From: Verrucomicrobiota bacterium | GTDB taxonomy: Bacteria; Verrucomicrobiota; Verrucomicrobiia; Limisphaerales; JACRJZ01 | Direction: 5' to 3' | Length of the DNA stretch: 64,000 nucleotides | NCBI GenBank assembly: GCA_016219875.1 | Contig: JACRJZ010000132.1 | Coordinates: 1-64,000 of the forward strand | Part shown: positions 40,501 through 45,312 of the stretch, piece by piece | How the letters are laid out: every line of letters begins with the position of its first letter | How positions within the stretch are numbered: position 1 is the first letter of the stretch | Position numbers and translations under genes: made by a program | The notes under the pieces: generated by a model | The model's input: only the letters and a program-made list of their open reading frames with translations | Told to the model about the DNA's origin: nothing | Database searches by the model: none

Positions 40501-41230
40501 CTGTTACGCCGACGCCAGCTTGATCGGCATCGCGCAGGGACTCCTCATCGCGCTGACCTTCTACAACGCCGTCCTCTCGCCGTTCAACGCGGTCGTCAGC
40601 GCCTTCGGCTGCTTGGTGAACTACATCGCCGGCCTGTTCACCGGGCCTTCCGACGACGGTTCTCCGGGCGCGCCCGGCGGCGCCTGGGGCAACTTCATTC
40701 CCGACGGCGCGGGTTGCTTCGCTGCGGAAACCCGCGTGCTCATGGCCGACGGCCGGTTCAAAACGATTGATCAAGTGGCTCCCGGAGACGTCGTTCGGAC
40801 CGGCGCCGGCCGGTTAAACGTGGCTTCCGTCAGCGAGGCCCACACGCGCGTCAGCGACAAGGGCCGGGAAGTCTTCTTCCAAGAACCGGGCCGCCAGGAA
40901 TCCGGCTCGGTGCGGACCACCGACGAGCACTTCTTCTGGGTCGATGGCAAGGGCTGGACCAAGGCCGCCGACCTGGCCCGCGGCGACTGGCTGTTCAACG
41001 AGCAGAGCCGCCGCGTGCAGATCACCGCCAACGACCGGCTCCGCGACCCGCTGCGCGTCCACACCCTCAAGCTCAAGGAAGACGTGGCCTTCTACGCCAA
41101 CGGTATCCTCGTGCATGACCTGTGCGGCACGTGGTCGCCGAACGGGCCGGTCTTCGTGGATTGGACGCCACCGAAACGTGTGCCGCCTGATCCAGCGCCC
41201 CAACCCGTCCACGTCAAAATTCAGAGATAG
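19544..41230 (+). CDS. Giant multidomain surface protein with C-terminal Hint domain (7,228 aa)
   Basis: Signal peptide (FVMRGFSSLSGALLCFAAHLF) then, in order: LamG (19646-20270); a jelly-roll-like domain; pre-peptidase-C-terminal (PPC) domains; three units of FG-GAP/VCBS repeats + PPC + LamG + SbsA-like Ig (22260-31650), two of which carry a C-type-lectin-like domain (24880-25235, 30990-31355) followed by a DxDGDGLxD calcium motif; two CARDB-like domains (32430-33180); three InlB-B-like bacterial repeats (33190-33890); FN3 domains; a right-handed beta-helix with GNWWGSA (34830-35440); more Ig/FN3; carboxypeptidase-regulatory/Cna-B-like domains; a Cys-containing hydrophobic stretch (40380-40640); and a Hint domain (40715-41125). 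It probably forms a very long adhesive ectodomain. The start is fixed by a good ribosome site. The next gene starts 8 bp after its stop, suggesting co-expression. Confidence 0.88.
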   Translation: MRAEFVMRGFSSLSGALLCFAAHLFSPQSLQAAGCAPAPPGLVGWWAGQSNTLDTAGLHGGALVNGATYAAGKIGAAFRLDGTDDYVELGAWSPGPAWTCEAWVNASATNSGRRTILGGTAGGTDWAIVINNGQFGVNYRAPGGGVAIAGSGVYAVTGAWYHVAATCDGATARIYVNGVLRNSGSTDPNYGPYSGSTRIGGEACCNGANFAGLVDEAAVFSRALTDAEILAIYNADTAGKCLLPSGAVPYFASFETNVGAEWLDAALAAEGLFSRFSGRFGNQAQRLVLTNLVVGQSYTLGFDFYALDSWDGSAGDFFNVAVNSVQVFHETFSNYNGDPPSNPQSFARSPDEGRTQYGYRPDYVDAIYRNVELSFTASNAYTTFTFSGQNLEDLGNESWGLDNVSVRLTSDVANTVVRSTSLPVAGVPSAAAIESFTISASRPLQTPSSTNGANYVLREAGANGALGDGDDRLLALTPSLPGAGGRSVLFSLGTAPLQPGLYRFQTAGGLLDTNSASVPVFTRDFTVMHPVFGAIENTNNDTTATILTNTLEALTGHGFYSAFGVGTIASTSDVDYWRFNAEAGDVLTVRIECEAWGVYPQLHLQNASSQNVGTWSGDYGGVVGFQNLTIGTPGTYYLRVFSNNNRSRYGLRLDQSRGPQMESEGNDSTGSANQITLTYTTGQAAGRIAGALPAADTGGDFFRLGMLNVGNEILAAALYPTGSTLTAGQTIMSVFLEGNPVALATNTTGTLDYNVVSNGVHFLRVTTPSRDLRAQYLLNVTSFDGVPPTVTGVTFPAESGTTTALVDGFTLTFSEDMSSASVSNLANYELRGAGPDDTFGTGDDALYTIVLNGYTGGLTASYTIPDGPVQPGRCRFTARATLLDRANNPMAAAFVRTFFVASIPGYVIENRNNDAGGLATPLSLSLSTNGDGTFGWAGNIGAGSRPQFVAAALLNGDTNLDLVAASVNSGTVTVMTNNGQGVFTLSTNVPTGSGAVCVTFGDFNGDGRQDAAVANYYAGTVSVLQGDGNGGFVVVSNYSGFCNPYNLAAADLNGDTKTDLAVPSYCGGTLRVLLGNGDGTFQVSSNYSTGSNPEAVSVGDVNGDTKKDLVVVNYGSGTATLLLGNGTGTFQIATNLSAGPNPRYVVLADVTGDSTLDIVIANPGDNSVSILAGNGNGTFQPRRYYWNGTGDCHQLSVADFNGDGSQDIVVPGYGNNTFGLLLNNGSGVFTNLYQYGHGGNPIGSAVGDFNGDGRPDIAFCQYYGDVVSVWFGMPAGPLAEDPPGSGLRTGYGRGARSSSGDVDFYQFSGLAGDLVVVAVDVPGNPAGSGLNYRILRADGSVLTEFNADYYGWGQSGTVTLPQSGTYLVRVAGNWDYQGEYRIRVTVARPPVQFESEDNNSQGNADPVTMVLTNGQLTAKVLGYLSVGDGNGDYFQLGTLLGGATVTLGFTEPSASRLSEVISLYNVAGVLMTNSLAGATNLVFVVPAGQGEPYYARLTPASGGFTPNAETAVRFYGGSDYAHLGNWFNYQSFTLSMWLNPASSQNWNADILDNNHRGGINWVIQQQEYNHNQYGWWPQDGGAGVPFALTPNTWQHLAITRDSTNISRVYLNGVLIGSNAAPSQINYDGNQFLSIARWGGGGRNWNGTFDDLRIWNRPLSQAEIIAGLSGALTGSEPNLVGYWRFNEGVGTNAADLSPSNHPAALVNGPSWAFLAGTNALAPGIHSQYILSVALSNAATPAVTSVSLPADGATSSNIFTAFGVTFSEDMDPVFSRLWRNIYRNGGHSYLLTDSAMSWQSAEAAAVTLGGHLATINNQAENTWVNQTFTGSGELWLGLNDLALKGSYVWSSGEPFTYNNWAGGQPNNGSGYEDCARMYADGRWDDTAPWSSLRGVIEVASATDADGDGLVDAVDPYPADALNAFDLRAAGADSMFDTPDDQVYRIYAGGYSSGTNASFVIQDGPLQPGNYRFKVTTALRDRFGNAMAAPYLRYFTIAGVPGLIVENRRGVSGTSTTSLSLTPSNQMDGSFSWGPGFGTGSNPHYLTQGLLNGDTNLDLVTANLSGDNISIHLGDATGSFQLATNVPTGNGAISAFVADFNADNKRDLAVANYYSGTVSILLGDGNGGVTVFTNHSGFANPCNLVAGDFNHDNKLDLAVPNYGNGTVRVLFGNGDGSFQVSSNYTVAASPETVVAAPLNADPELDLVVANYDGSSVSVLLGNADGTFLSASNYPAPGRTRYATVGDVNKDGKLDIVGVSGATLFVLPGNGDGTFGTRADYSTGGADPYQVVLADIDSDGWLDGLVASYGNNRFITILNNGDGTFGPLVHYYYGGRPISLVTGDYNRDGLLDAVFSSYEWNNFIVMLGNNTEGLPPDPGGTGLRLSGGRGSLADSSDLDYWTFTTETGDRLSIAVETVGSPSGSGLAFNIYYPDGGLWTTFYSDYNGRGQIALTIPVSGTYQIRVANNWTYSGEYRLRVTTVPPPVQVETEANDNTSQANTLTFALAGGRQTGTVLGYVGNADGSGDFYRLGNLSAGTIIKLGLRRPASSGLLGDLVVYNSSGAVVAISAAGATNFTFTVPAGGEGAYYAQVWDAGPAAALPLGGTDGYALRFNGGNDWIAITNAVIPASGDFTVEAWAYSYGSDGYHDILSQGSGGNAFYMGYRSWKARAGDGWEYIDSVTYPQGGWHHIAVVKSSTNTLFFIDGTQVAARGSAIPNPVAADGLRIGRQYGPHGEWWGGLIDEIRVWNTARTAAELQVNLSNRLTGAESSLVGYWRFDEGTSNVVLDATANASLGTFQNYPVWVPSTATYAKPSSIFSQYLLDIELGDAQPPYIVAVSLPADGTTNSSLWDRFSITFSEDMTANTVTNAANYELRGAGSDNAFGTADDQLYAVQNSPEYGSGLSASYFIGGAPLQAGQYRFTISTGLADRAGSTLTNAYVRNFIIADVPGYLTESRTNNTQVAGTTLSLARTNRADGSFAYALGPFMNTQTERIAVGRIDGDTNLDLVTANWHADGMSVLLGRGDGTFQVKTNIGTGNSAWAIALGQFTADTNLDCAVANYDANTVTILRGGGDGSFQVLTNITVGSRPYHVVTADFNADAKTDLAVPNYSGSTVSILLGNGDGSFRVTTNYATGSSPMYAAVGDANRDGKLDLVIANYDSDNVTVHLGNGNGTFAAPVGVATGHRPRAVALADLDRDGKLDLAVLNGGDNTFNVMFGNGDGSFQPRAIYPANTSDGYEILAIDLNGDTWPDLVVGGYHNHLVSVVLNRGDGTFLSPTTYGLGYYVVGLAAGDFNNDGRTDLACGNDSGTGVYSLIANDTEPLASDSADGSLRTGAGRGNLTSGSDPDYWSFYAEAGDRLSLACQNPVDSAATGLRFVIYLPSGASYTDFYADYYGRGQLSTTLPVTGTYYIGVSQNWGYTGEYRFRVTLARPPMQLESEDNNNTSQADPLTFVSNAGHQQATVLGYESSADGSDFYQLGNLSAGTTIQLGLTRPNSSHLLADLVIYNSAGAVVAISVAGATNLTYTVPVGGDGAHYAQVWDAGPAVALPLGGTDGYALRFNGGNDWIAITNAVIPASGDFTVEAWAYSYGSDSYHNILSQGTGGNAFYMGYRSWKARAGDGWEYIDSVMYPQNGWHHIAVVKSSTNTLFFIDGTQVAARGSAIPNPVAADGLRIGRQYGPYGEYWGGLIDEVRVWNKARTAAELQLNLSNRLTGAESGLVGYWSFDEGAGATIADASPAGHLGRFQNFPVWVPSSSEVFQPSGIFSQYVLSLDISDSVGPAVASVTLPAAGSTNFGVIDRFTVGFNKDIDASINAVNRYLRSYGGHAYTITDAGMTWYNAETAARAVGGHLVTLNTSLENDWVRDNFYSVYGNVWIGMSDEAQRGTYVWASGESVTYTNWDAGQPNNNNNADYGVMRGAGLWAMYAASANYRGVIEVAGPDTDGDGLPDTLDPFPNDAMNLVDLRAAGLDSAFDTADDSIYRLSSDNYTGGLSLNYYVTDGPLQPGNYRFTVTSSLRDRFGNPMNAPMVRYFTVGGVPGYVFEGRTNNSSATATALPLVEDPPGVKSAAGRGKLYNGSDEDWWSFTGAAGELLTLAVEVPGYPNGGRLRYEVFHPNGSRIIDLYPEYYGSYGQQGPVTLSSNGTYTVRITQYDGYYGEYRFRITTVTTPVQMESEDNANIANADPLTFTVATNSQAASVAGFIRLGTDLDYFNLGVVSNGYSIFLNVRLPLGSALAPVVSVYNAANAYQGEAPGGRPDDGVAEVRVTSQNTYYAVVRSSAGVGGIDQGYLLDVQVLPTGTLSFPNLQVVTVTPPTAGSIQSGQQIAYSFSVQNVGSLATAGASWIDRASLSQDTVLGNADDIPLGFITHSGALAPGAGYSVTNTFTLPEGVSGDYYLIVMADAGNAVNEFLFESDNTTVSASTFHINLAPYPDLRVENLVAVGPDAGSVFTISWNTVNRGNLGAPAGFRERHVVRNITSGAILANVEQTAASALAPAAVWPHQISVVASNSGVYQVQVTTDSQDNLWEFDGLSHAGGEANNAAATNFSILSYFNVTVQSSPPGAGTLTGAGSYSSGTTVTVTATPVTTTLPYYFVNWTEGGAFQSASTNYSFIISRDRTLLANFSLPSFQLSASNNPPAGGTVAGQGTYFYGTTNVLTANANFGYRFTNWTEGGSVLSTAPSFSVVVTSNRSVVANYVEANTTHVVSLATQPSNVVALAGAGIYTNGQSTNFTAPLSVTNPPSIFNFKEWRLNGAFAGSSASFSKGFTTLDPTNMQFVAVYDTVSILPLVTNVTQNLANPVPATTNFVLSFQFNRSMNTNFTPVVALTNLAAPVQAVVPPGGSWNAVAVSNDTFTLRPITFATGMDGTNRVWISQARDFSGGQLALTNVRTVVVDVTPPANPVLTLTASNNSSATVSWSAYTAPADLNSFRLYLATNSFTSVAGLVPVSTLGAGSRSFTYYSLSLDRPYFAVVAAVDNAGNSASTVTPLSFILPSSVPPPVPLTVTAPSASSALVSWTGYDTTFLLGFAAFRLYYETNNFTSVASLTAKQVLGTGVRSAQIDGLDRTRTYYFAVVGYNGNNAFNPNVTATPWSDPYAGNIAANTTIGGAGQPVVDILQSITVVNSAVLTIPAGTTLRFAPGTKLTVQQGRLNAVGTALDPVVFTSANDQSGLTPAAGDWNGVFLGSSAGPSVLRHVFVKYGAGLTISNCSPTVDAFTALYNVPAGLTHQNGGAVNTTNALLAFNGVGAQQLGASQLLLNNSVIKNNDTNALGFGGPILNAAGNWWGSAVPAEIDALLQGAVDRTGFLTGEPLLTPAIGTSNNVTQIGNRFANLRLACRTADSMRLSEDSTFFAVFFAPFANSTTFQVGEGGGAKTLFAQFRSITGQTSAPVSVTVTYITAGPSIAAFNLSEGQQLTRPLTVTGSASAPLGMAAMEFYVDNVGQGTNAGGSFSQWFDPRGFSSAVHRVKLVARDTSGNFSTLERNVVVAPTPPPAPVIAVPATDVVVNTNTVFVSGTAEPFIEVRLMRAGTLLRSTNASAAGAFSFANVPLIEGANLLAALAVDALGAANSAIRNVTLDTIPPAQLVMEAPVYRAGVGLSLSWKFPTTGKRASTFRVFWHTAPFTATNQATGQSVLLASMDTTLQGLATSNYWFTVVGYDSIGNASPLSTLVQFYYDAVPPSFNVAFDKASPVGVGPLRVTLISSKALNGMPTLTVRPSGSSPAWLSLTNTALNTYEGVINVTTLLPSGPVVLNVSAQDTFANPFNGPPSGPALSFDVNPPDGVITTAPLPPVQATNNTSVAVNLQLTEAPKPGTTPTINFGPPVGSPVAVTMTGSGVNWNGTLTLTPAMGSGIGHFTMTVVDSLDNVGHNITAGSSLEIYNTALPSPPGQPVGFQAGSLGGGRVQLNWFAVSNAEIYRVYSEPGTNFTAPTLLVADNVASNSYIDLPPADGYYRYVVTALRRGSEGTNSITRVALSDRTPPPAPTNVAVQLVASGLQITWQAGAGQTPASFNVYRNGALIRTVSSVAPVIDNPPRGTMNYTVGALDVLGNEALSQPATVQLLVGAVNHLQALVNIGQAPMLSWISDDPTAVGFNVYRNGIKQNSTPQAGTNFTDTLPLGSDTATYAVRAVNSTNAESAARSVVIYPAELTLFVNSLGGDSNNPPTLRYFDDYRVTVSNLVASGALPLRQIELRRTGLGLEPMTVVSTVGSSIGVGNWLSRNLAVPCASNNVAQAVRLRAVQETDVGGSSVIYQRTFDFPTIQTPGVMVELSANQLPLAGGLNSFEARLYNRGYTPIYIATTRGGGSDPGDLSIVVRNAQGQEVSRTAFTGAVPGAIFAGGVGYALIQPGASVRVTVPNVLVPEGLAGTLVTFEAVASAIYDRASAGQQVSGPLSGLMQSSLAVTPYYGTAQTDRPLYSDETPVLITGQAIDRASGQPKPNAALKISFATRGYRWSRDVTTDANGNYAYTFNPAPGMAGTLTIWAAHPDVFDQLNQAQITIYRLYATPALGDIRMSKNDTLDFNITLINPGDVTLTGFSLAFEGYRMQGTNKITITNLQGLALYAPDFLLGPNERRPVTLRLRADADAPDNAVAVFTLQSSQGASVKFTGNVTLSAPVPIISVVKPDIGYVEVSVDRGSLLSREVVIMNRGLKDLKGVTFQPPTNVAWMIVNLPTNQAGTISFPDLNVGQSNSFTVVFMPPTNAALQYHQDKIVLRGTNAVGTFDVNLYAKVTSSKAGDVQFYVDNILGLPVPNATVRLRSTALQVELPAVTTDINGLVTVSNLQEGNWSWQISAPGHSANVGVVNVIPGQIVQVAPPETRLSKSLVTVNFSVVPVPYTDRYEIKIEQTFETHVPAPVLVLDPTYMNFDQVQPGFEANFIVTAKNHGLIAIRDVTINGSDAGGGRLSPLIDYLPELGPEETVEIPFHLTYGAAGSGQQSVAGRQGGNVDKICDPANGISGGFLDCLTGNLIQTACGLIGLNAIAAGSYSCYADASLIGIAQGLLIALTFYNAVLSPFNAVVSAFGCLVNYIAGLFTGPSDDGSPGAPGGAWGNFIPDGAGCFAAETRVLMADGRFKTIDQVAPGDVVRTGAGRLNVASVSEAHTRVSDKGREVFFQEPGRQESGSVRTTDEHFFWVDGKGWTKAADLARGDWLFNEQSRRVQITANDRLRDPLRVHTLKLKEDVAFYANGILVHDLCGTWSPNGPVFVDWTPPKRVPPDPAPQPVHVKIQR
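22260..31650 (+). repeat. Three tandem super-units of FG-GAP, PPC, LamG and Ig modules
   Basis: The units start near 22260, 25540 and 28380. Each begins with seven-bladed-type FG-GAP repeats (LNGDTNLDLV, LLGNGDGTFQVSSNY), then PPC, then LamG (RIGRQYGP, WNxARTAAEL), then an SbsA-like Ig (TFSEDM...YELRGAG). The LamG segments of units 2 and 3 (about 27320-27850 and 30160-30700) are nearly identical at DNA level with an offset of 2847 bp (949 codons), which implies recent duplication. The first period is longer (3282 bp) because unit 1 carries an inserted lectin-like domain. Confidence 0.8.
40715..41125 (+). other. Hint (hedgehog/intein) autoprocessing domain
   Basis: Starts at Cys7058 in GCFAAETRVLMADGRFKTID, followed by VAPGDVVRT, the block-B TxxH motif (TTDEH, His7129), GWTKAADLARGDWLF, and the final VAFYANGILVHDLCG. 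The terminal His is His7191, and Asp7192 stands where Asn is usual. About 140 aa, without a homing endonuclease. Such domains normally carry out an N-S acyl shift at the first Cys. Only 34 residues follow it, with no recognisable toxin or cargo. Confidence 0.8.
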
Positions 41231-41238
41231 GACCCGCC

Positions 41239-44200
41239 ATGCGCTACCACATTTCCCTTCCTCGTCCGGCGGCCGCGAGAGTCTTCTCCGGCTTGAAAGC
41301 CCTCCTCTGCGGCGCGCTGCTTCTCGCGGCCCAGTCCGCCAGCTTGCAGGCCCAGCAACAACAACAAGGGCTTTGCGCCCGCGTCAAGATCGTCATCCTC
41401 CAGGAGCTCACCCTGGAGCGCATCGGCTTCGAGGCGACGCTCGAAGTCACCAACAACGACGGCGAAGACCCGATCACGGACTTCTTCGCCTCGCTCACCT
41501 TCGAGAACCCGCTCCTCTCGACCAACGGCATCCACGACGCCGGCCCGCTCTTCTTCGTCCGCGCGCCGACGTTTGAGAACGTCAACTCGGTCAGCGGCGA
41601 CGGCGTGATCGGCCCGACCAAGAAGGCCGTGGTCCGCTGGTTCATCATCCCGAAGATCAGCGCCGGCGGGCAGTCGCCGGAAGGCATCCGCTATCTCGTC
41701 GGCTGCAACCTCGGCGGCAAGATGCGCGGCGTGGAAATCCCGAAGGACGTGATGCTCGCCATCCCGGCGCAGATTTTCGTCAAGCCGGAGCCGCAACTGG
41801 AGATCACCTACTTCCAGCCGCGCGACGTGCAGGGCGACGATCCGTTCACGGCGGAAGTGGAAAGCCCGATCCCGTTCACCCTCGGCGTGCTGGTGAAGAA
41901 CTCCGGCTACGGCACGGCCCACAAGCTCAAGATCGATTCGCAGCAGCCCAAGATTGTCGAGAACCGCCAGCGCCTGCTGCTCATCGCCCAGTTGCTCGGC
42001 GCGCGCGTCAACGATTCCGCCCTCAACACCGCCAGCCTGGTCGTCAACCTTGGCGACATCCTCCCCGGCCAGGCGAAGAAGGGCGCGTGGGACATGATCA
42101 CCTCGCTCTCGGGCGAGTTCGTGGAGTTCAAGGCGTCTTACACCCACGCCTCCGACCTGGGCGGCGAGGAGACTTCTGTCATCAAGTCGCTCAACGCTTA
42201 CTTCATCGCCCACGAAGTCCTCAACGACCAGCCGGGCCGCGACGCGATCAAGGACTTCCTCGCCGACACTGACAACGACGAGAATATGGTGCCCGACGCG
42301 CTCTATGAGAGTGAGGGGAACACCCTTCCTGTGAACTGGCTGCTGAACGCGACCGTCGTTGGCTCTGCCGGTCCGGGGCAGAGCTTCCAGGTGACGCTGG
42401 CCGCCGACAAGCAGAGCTGGGGCTACATGCGCCTGCCCGATCCCGGCCAGGCCAAGCTCCCCATCGCCAGCGTGGTGCGCTCGGACGGAAAGGTCCTCAA
42501 CCCGAACAATTATTGGACCAACATCCGCTACGAGAAGATCACGAACAACAAGCAGACCTGGCTCAACCTCTTCGACTTGGTCGATCTGGCGAACTACACC
42601 TACACGGTCACCTACGGCCAAGTCGGCAACGACACCACGCCGCCGGTCACGACCCTGCATTTCGTCGGCTCCGTCAGCGAATCGGGCGGCAAGTTCTACA
42701 TCACGCCCGACACGCAGATGTATTTCCTCGCCGAAGACGCCAGCCCCGTCAGCATGTTTTACAGCCTGACCAACGGGCCGTTCCGCCCGGCCTTGCCGTT
42801 CTTCATTCCGACGCCGGGTGAATATCCGCTCGTGTTCTACGCCACGGACACGTTCAACAATCGCGAAGCCAACAAGACCAACATCATCGTGGTCGCGGGC
42901 AGCGGCGCCCTCGACTTCGTCAACGTGAGCCTTCCGGCCCAGCTCATCTTTGTGTCCGGCGACGCGCTCTCCATCCGGCCCTTCAACGCGCCGCTCACGT
43001 TCCAGGTGTTGACGAATCCCAGCCAGACCGACGCACGGATCGACATCTTCCAGGGCGTCGTCGCCTGGGCCACGCTGGCGGGCGTGCCTTCCTCGCCGAC
43101 GCGCAACACCGCTGCCACGCTGACCGTGGGCGGCGACTTTGTGGACTTCTACCGCTATCGTCTCAACGGTGCCGCGTGGAGCAGCGAGCGCGCGGTGGCC
43201 ACGCCCATCAGCCTCTCGGCCCTGGGCGCCGGCAGCTACACCGTCGAAGTGCTGGGTCGCTCGCAGTATGGCGGCTACATGGACGCCTCGAACGCCGTGG
43301 CCGCAAGTTGGGTGGTCGAGCTCGCGGCGGCCCCCGTCACCATTACGAGCACGCCGGCCACACCCAGCCGACTGCGTTCCGCGGTGTTGAACATCGCCGG
43401 CTCCGGCGTGACGGCTTATCGCTGGAAGTTCAACGACACGTTCTACCGTGCCGAGTCGAACGCCCCATCCGCCCTGCCCGTGCCCCTTACCGCCAGCACG
43501 CAGCAGATCGTCACGATCAGCGTGATCGGCAAGACCAACGGCGTCTATCAACCGACGAACAACCCGACGACCGTGAGGTGGAACTTCGACCCGATGTTCG
43601 GCTTCGTCCTGCCGGGCTTGGCGAACGTCCGGGCCGTGTCGCTCACGAACATCGGCGCCAACTCCCAGACGTTCATCTGGGACGGTCGCGGCGGCTCCGG
43701 GACGATCCAGCCGCCGGGCTGGTACACCGTTCGCCTGGCCATCATGGACGCACTGGGCCGCACCAACTTCACGTCGCGCTTGGTGCAAATCAGCGAACTC
43801 TCCGGGGCCGCGAGCACGGTGGCCGACGTTTCGCGCGGGCCGAAGAACCCGTACGCCCGCGGCCATTGGGCCGTCTGGCAGGACCAGAGCGACGGCAACT
43901 TTGAGATTTACGCGCAAGACCTCGCCATCAGCGGCGCACCCATCGTGCGGATTACCGACACGGTGCTGAACCAGGAAAACCCGCGCACGGATGGCCGTTA
44001 CGTTGTCTGGCAAGGCCGGCAGACGAACGGCAACTGGGATGTCTTCATCAAGGACCTCACTACCGCCGCGCCGCCGCGGCCGTTGTTCAGCACGCCGAAC
44101 CACGACGAAGTCAACCCCGCCATCGACTGGCCGTGGGTGGTTTACCAGAAGAAGAGCGTCATCAATCCCAGCGCGCCCTGGCTGGTGCTTGCGACCAATT

Positions 44201-45255
44201 TGCTGACGGGCCAAGGCTTTGCGGCCTCGACTACGGCGCAGGACGCGTTGACGCCGGACGTGCAGGCGGGCCGCGTCGTCTGGCAGGACCAGCGCGACGT
44301 GGGGCAGGGCGAGATCTACTTCCGGAACCTGGAGACAGGTGAGCAGCGCCGCATCACCACCAACCAGTTCGGCCAATACCATCCCGCCATTTCCGGCAAC
44401 TGGATCGCCTGGACCGACAACCGCAACGGCCAGGTGGACATCTACGGCTTCGACCTCCTCCGCAATACCGAGGTCCGCATCACCAGCGCGCCGGAGAACG
44501 AAATGCGGCCGTACCTCGACGGCCCGTGGCTCGTCTGCCAGGAGGACTCGATGGGGTCGCTCACTGAGAATGTCCGCCTCGTCCACCTGCCCACCCTCCG
44601 CGCTGTGCCGGTCACGCGCACGATCACCCTGAAGGACCGTCCGGCCCTGGCCAGTGGCCGCGCCGTCTGGCTCGACACGCGCACGAACCTCTCCAGCGTG
44701 CTGGTCGCGGACGTGCCGTCGCTGCAAGGCGTCTTCGAGAACCGCAACGCCGTCGCCGTCACCGAGGCGATGGTGGCGTACCAGCAGAACGCCTACGCGC
44801 TGCTCACGCTCTGGCACAACCAGGCCGGCGTGCAGGAGATCACGCGCTACAGTTCCCTGGTTCCGTCCGTCACGAGCGAAACGGCCTACTGGACGAACGG
44901 CGCTCCGGCGGGCGCGAACTTCACGCTTACCGCCGGCGCGTTCCTCTGGATCAAGTTCAGCGACCCGCGCCTGCTCGACCTCGGCTCGAACAACAAGGGC
45001 GCGCTTAACCTCGCCGCGGGGCCGAGTGTCTTTGGCTACGTCGGCTTCCCGAGTCAGTTCACGGCCTTCAAACTCCTGACCCAGCTCGGCCTGAACAACG
45101 CTCGCGGCGTCCGCATGTTGGACTCCGAATCCGGCCGCTGGGTGGTGGCTGAAGTGCAGGCTGGCCGGCCGGTCGGCATCGACTTCCCGATCCCCAGCGT
45201 GGCCGTGCTCATGCTCGACCTCGCCAATCCCGTCAGCAATTTCAAACCTCTCTGA
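41239..45255 (+). CDS. Secreted partner protein with beta-propeller (1,338 aa)
   Basis: ATG 8 bp after the stop of the 7,228-aa gene with ATAGGA as ribosome site, so co-expression is likely. Signal peptide (LKALLCGALLLAAQSASLQA). The first ~380 mature residues (CARVKIVILQELTLERIGFEATLEV, QLEITYFQPRDVQGDDPF, NLGDILPGQAKKGAWDM) form a domain that I recall as an internal part of very large bacterial CARDB-type surface proteins. Then come Ig-like regions and, at about 43820-44640, a beta-propeller of WxDxRxGxxDIYxxDL repeats (AVWQDQSDGNFEIYAQDL, IAWTDNRNGQVDIYGFDL). The C-terminal ~100 residues are beta-rich and not assigned. No enzyme motif was seen. It probably works with the preceding giant protein at the cell surface; this is inferred from the operon arrangement and related domain types. 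Confidence 0.75.
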   Translation: MRYHISLPRPAAARVFSGLKALLCGALLLAAQSASLQAQQQQQGLCARVKIVILQELTLERIGFEATLEVTNNDGEDPITDFFASLTFENPLLSTNGIHDAGPLFFVRAPTFENVNSVSGDGVIGPTKKAVVRWFIIPKISAGGQSPEGIRYLVGCNLGGKMRGVEIPKDVMLAIPAQIFVKPEPQLEITYFQPRDVQGDDPFTAEVESPIPFTLGVLVKNSGYGTAHKLKIDSQQPKIVENRQRLLLIAQLLGARVNDSALNTASLVVNLGDILPGQAKKGAWDMITSLSGEFVEFKASYTHASDLGGEETSVIKSLNAYFIAHEVLNDQPGRDAIKDFLADTDNDENMVPDALYESEGNTLPVNWLLNATVVGSAGPGQSFQVTLAADKQSWGYMRLPDPGQAKLPIASVVRSDGKVLNPNNYWTNIRYEKITNNKQTWLNLFDLVDLANYTYTVTYGQVGNDTTPPVTTLHFVGSVSESGGKFYITPDTQMYFLAEDASPVSMFYSLTNGPFRPALPFFIPTPGEYPLVFYATDTFNNREANKTNIIVVAGSGALDFVNVSLPAQLIFVSGDALSIRPFNAPLTFQVLTNPSQTDARIDIFQGVVAWATLAGVPSSPTRNTAATLTVGGDFVDFYRYRLNGAAWSSERAVATPISLSALGAGSYTVEVLGRSQYGGYMDASNAVAASWVVELAAAPVTITSTPATPSRLRSAVLNIAGSGVTAYRWKFNDTFYRAESNAPSALPVPLTASTQQIVTISVIGKTNGVYQPTNNPTTVRWNFDPMFGFVLPGLANVRAVSLTNIGANSQTFIWDGRGGSGTIQPPGWYTVRLAIMDALGRTNFTSRLVQISELSGAASTVADVSRGPKNPYARGHWAVWQDQSDGNFEIYAQDLAISGAPIVRITDTVLNQENPRTDGRYVVWQGRQTNGNWDVFIKDLTTAAPPRPLFSTPNHDEVNPAIDWPWVVYQKKSVINPSAPWLVLATNLLTGQGFAASTTAQDALTPDVQAGRVVWQDQRDVGQGEIYFRNLETGEQRRITTNQFGQYHPAISGNWIAWTDNRNGQVDIYGFDLLRNTEVRITSAPENEMRPYLDGPWLVCQEDSMGSLTENVRLVHLPTLRAVPVTRTITLKDRPALASGRAVWLDTRTNLSSVLVADVPSLQGVFENRNAVAVTEAMVAYQQNAYALLTLWHNQAGVQEITRYSSLVPSVTSETAYWTNGAPAGANFTLTAGAFLWIKFSDPRLLDLGSNNKGALNLAAGPSVFGYVGFPSQFTAFKLLTQLGLNNARGVRMLDSESGRWVVAEVQAGRPVGIDFPIPSVAVLMLDLANPVSNFKPL

Positions 45256-45312
45256 CCATGAACACCCCGATCCTAAACTCAGTGCCAGAAGTCCCGCCGC
45301 GTGAGGGCATGC

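Noticed and set aside
40715..41125. True splicing intein
   Set aside because: There is no C-extein of meaningful length, the penultimate His is followed by Asp-Leu-Cys instead of Asn-Cys/Ser/Thr, and there is no endonuclease; Hint cleavage is more likely than splicing.
41126..41230. Polymorphic toxin domain after the Hint domain
   Set aside because: Only 34 Pro-rich residues follow; no toxin motif, and no immunity-like small gene follows.
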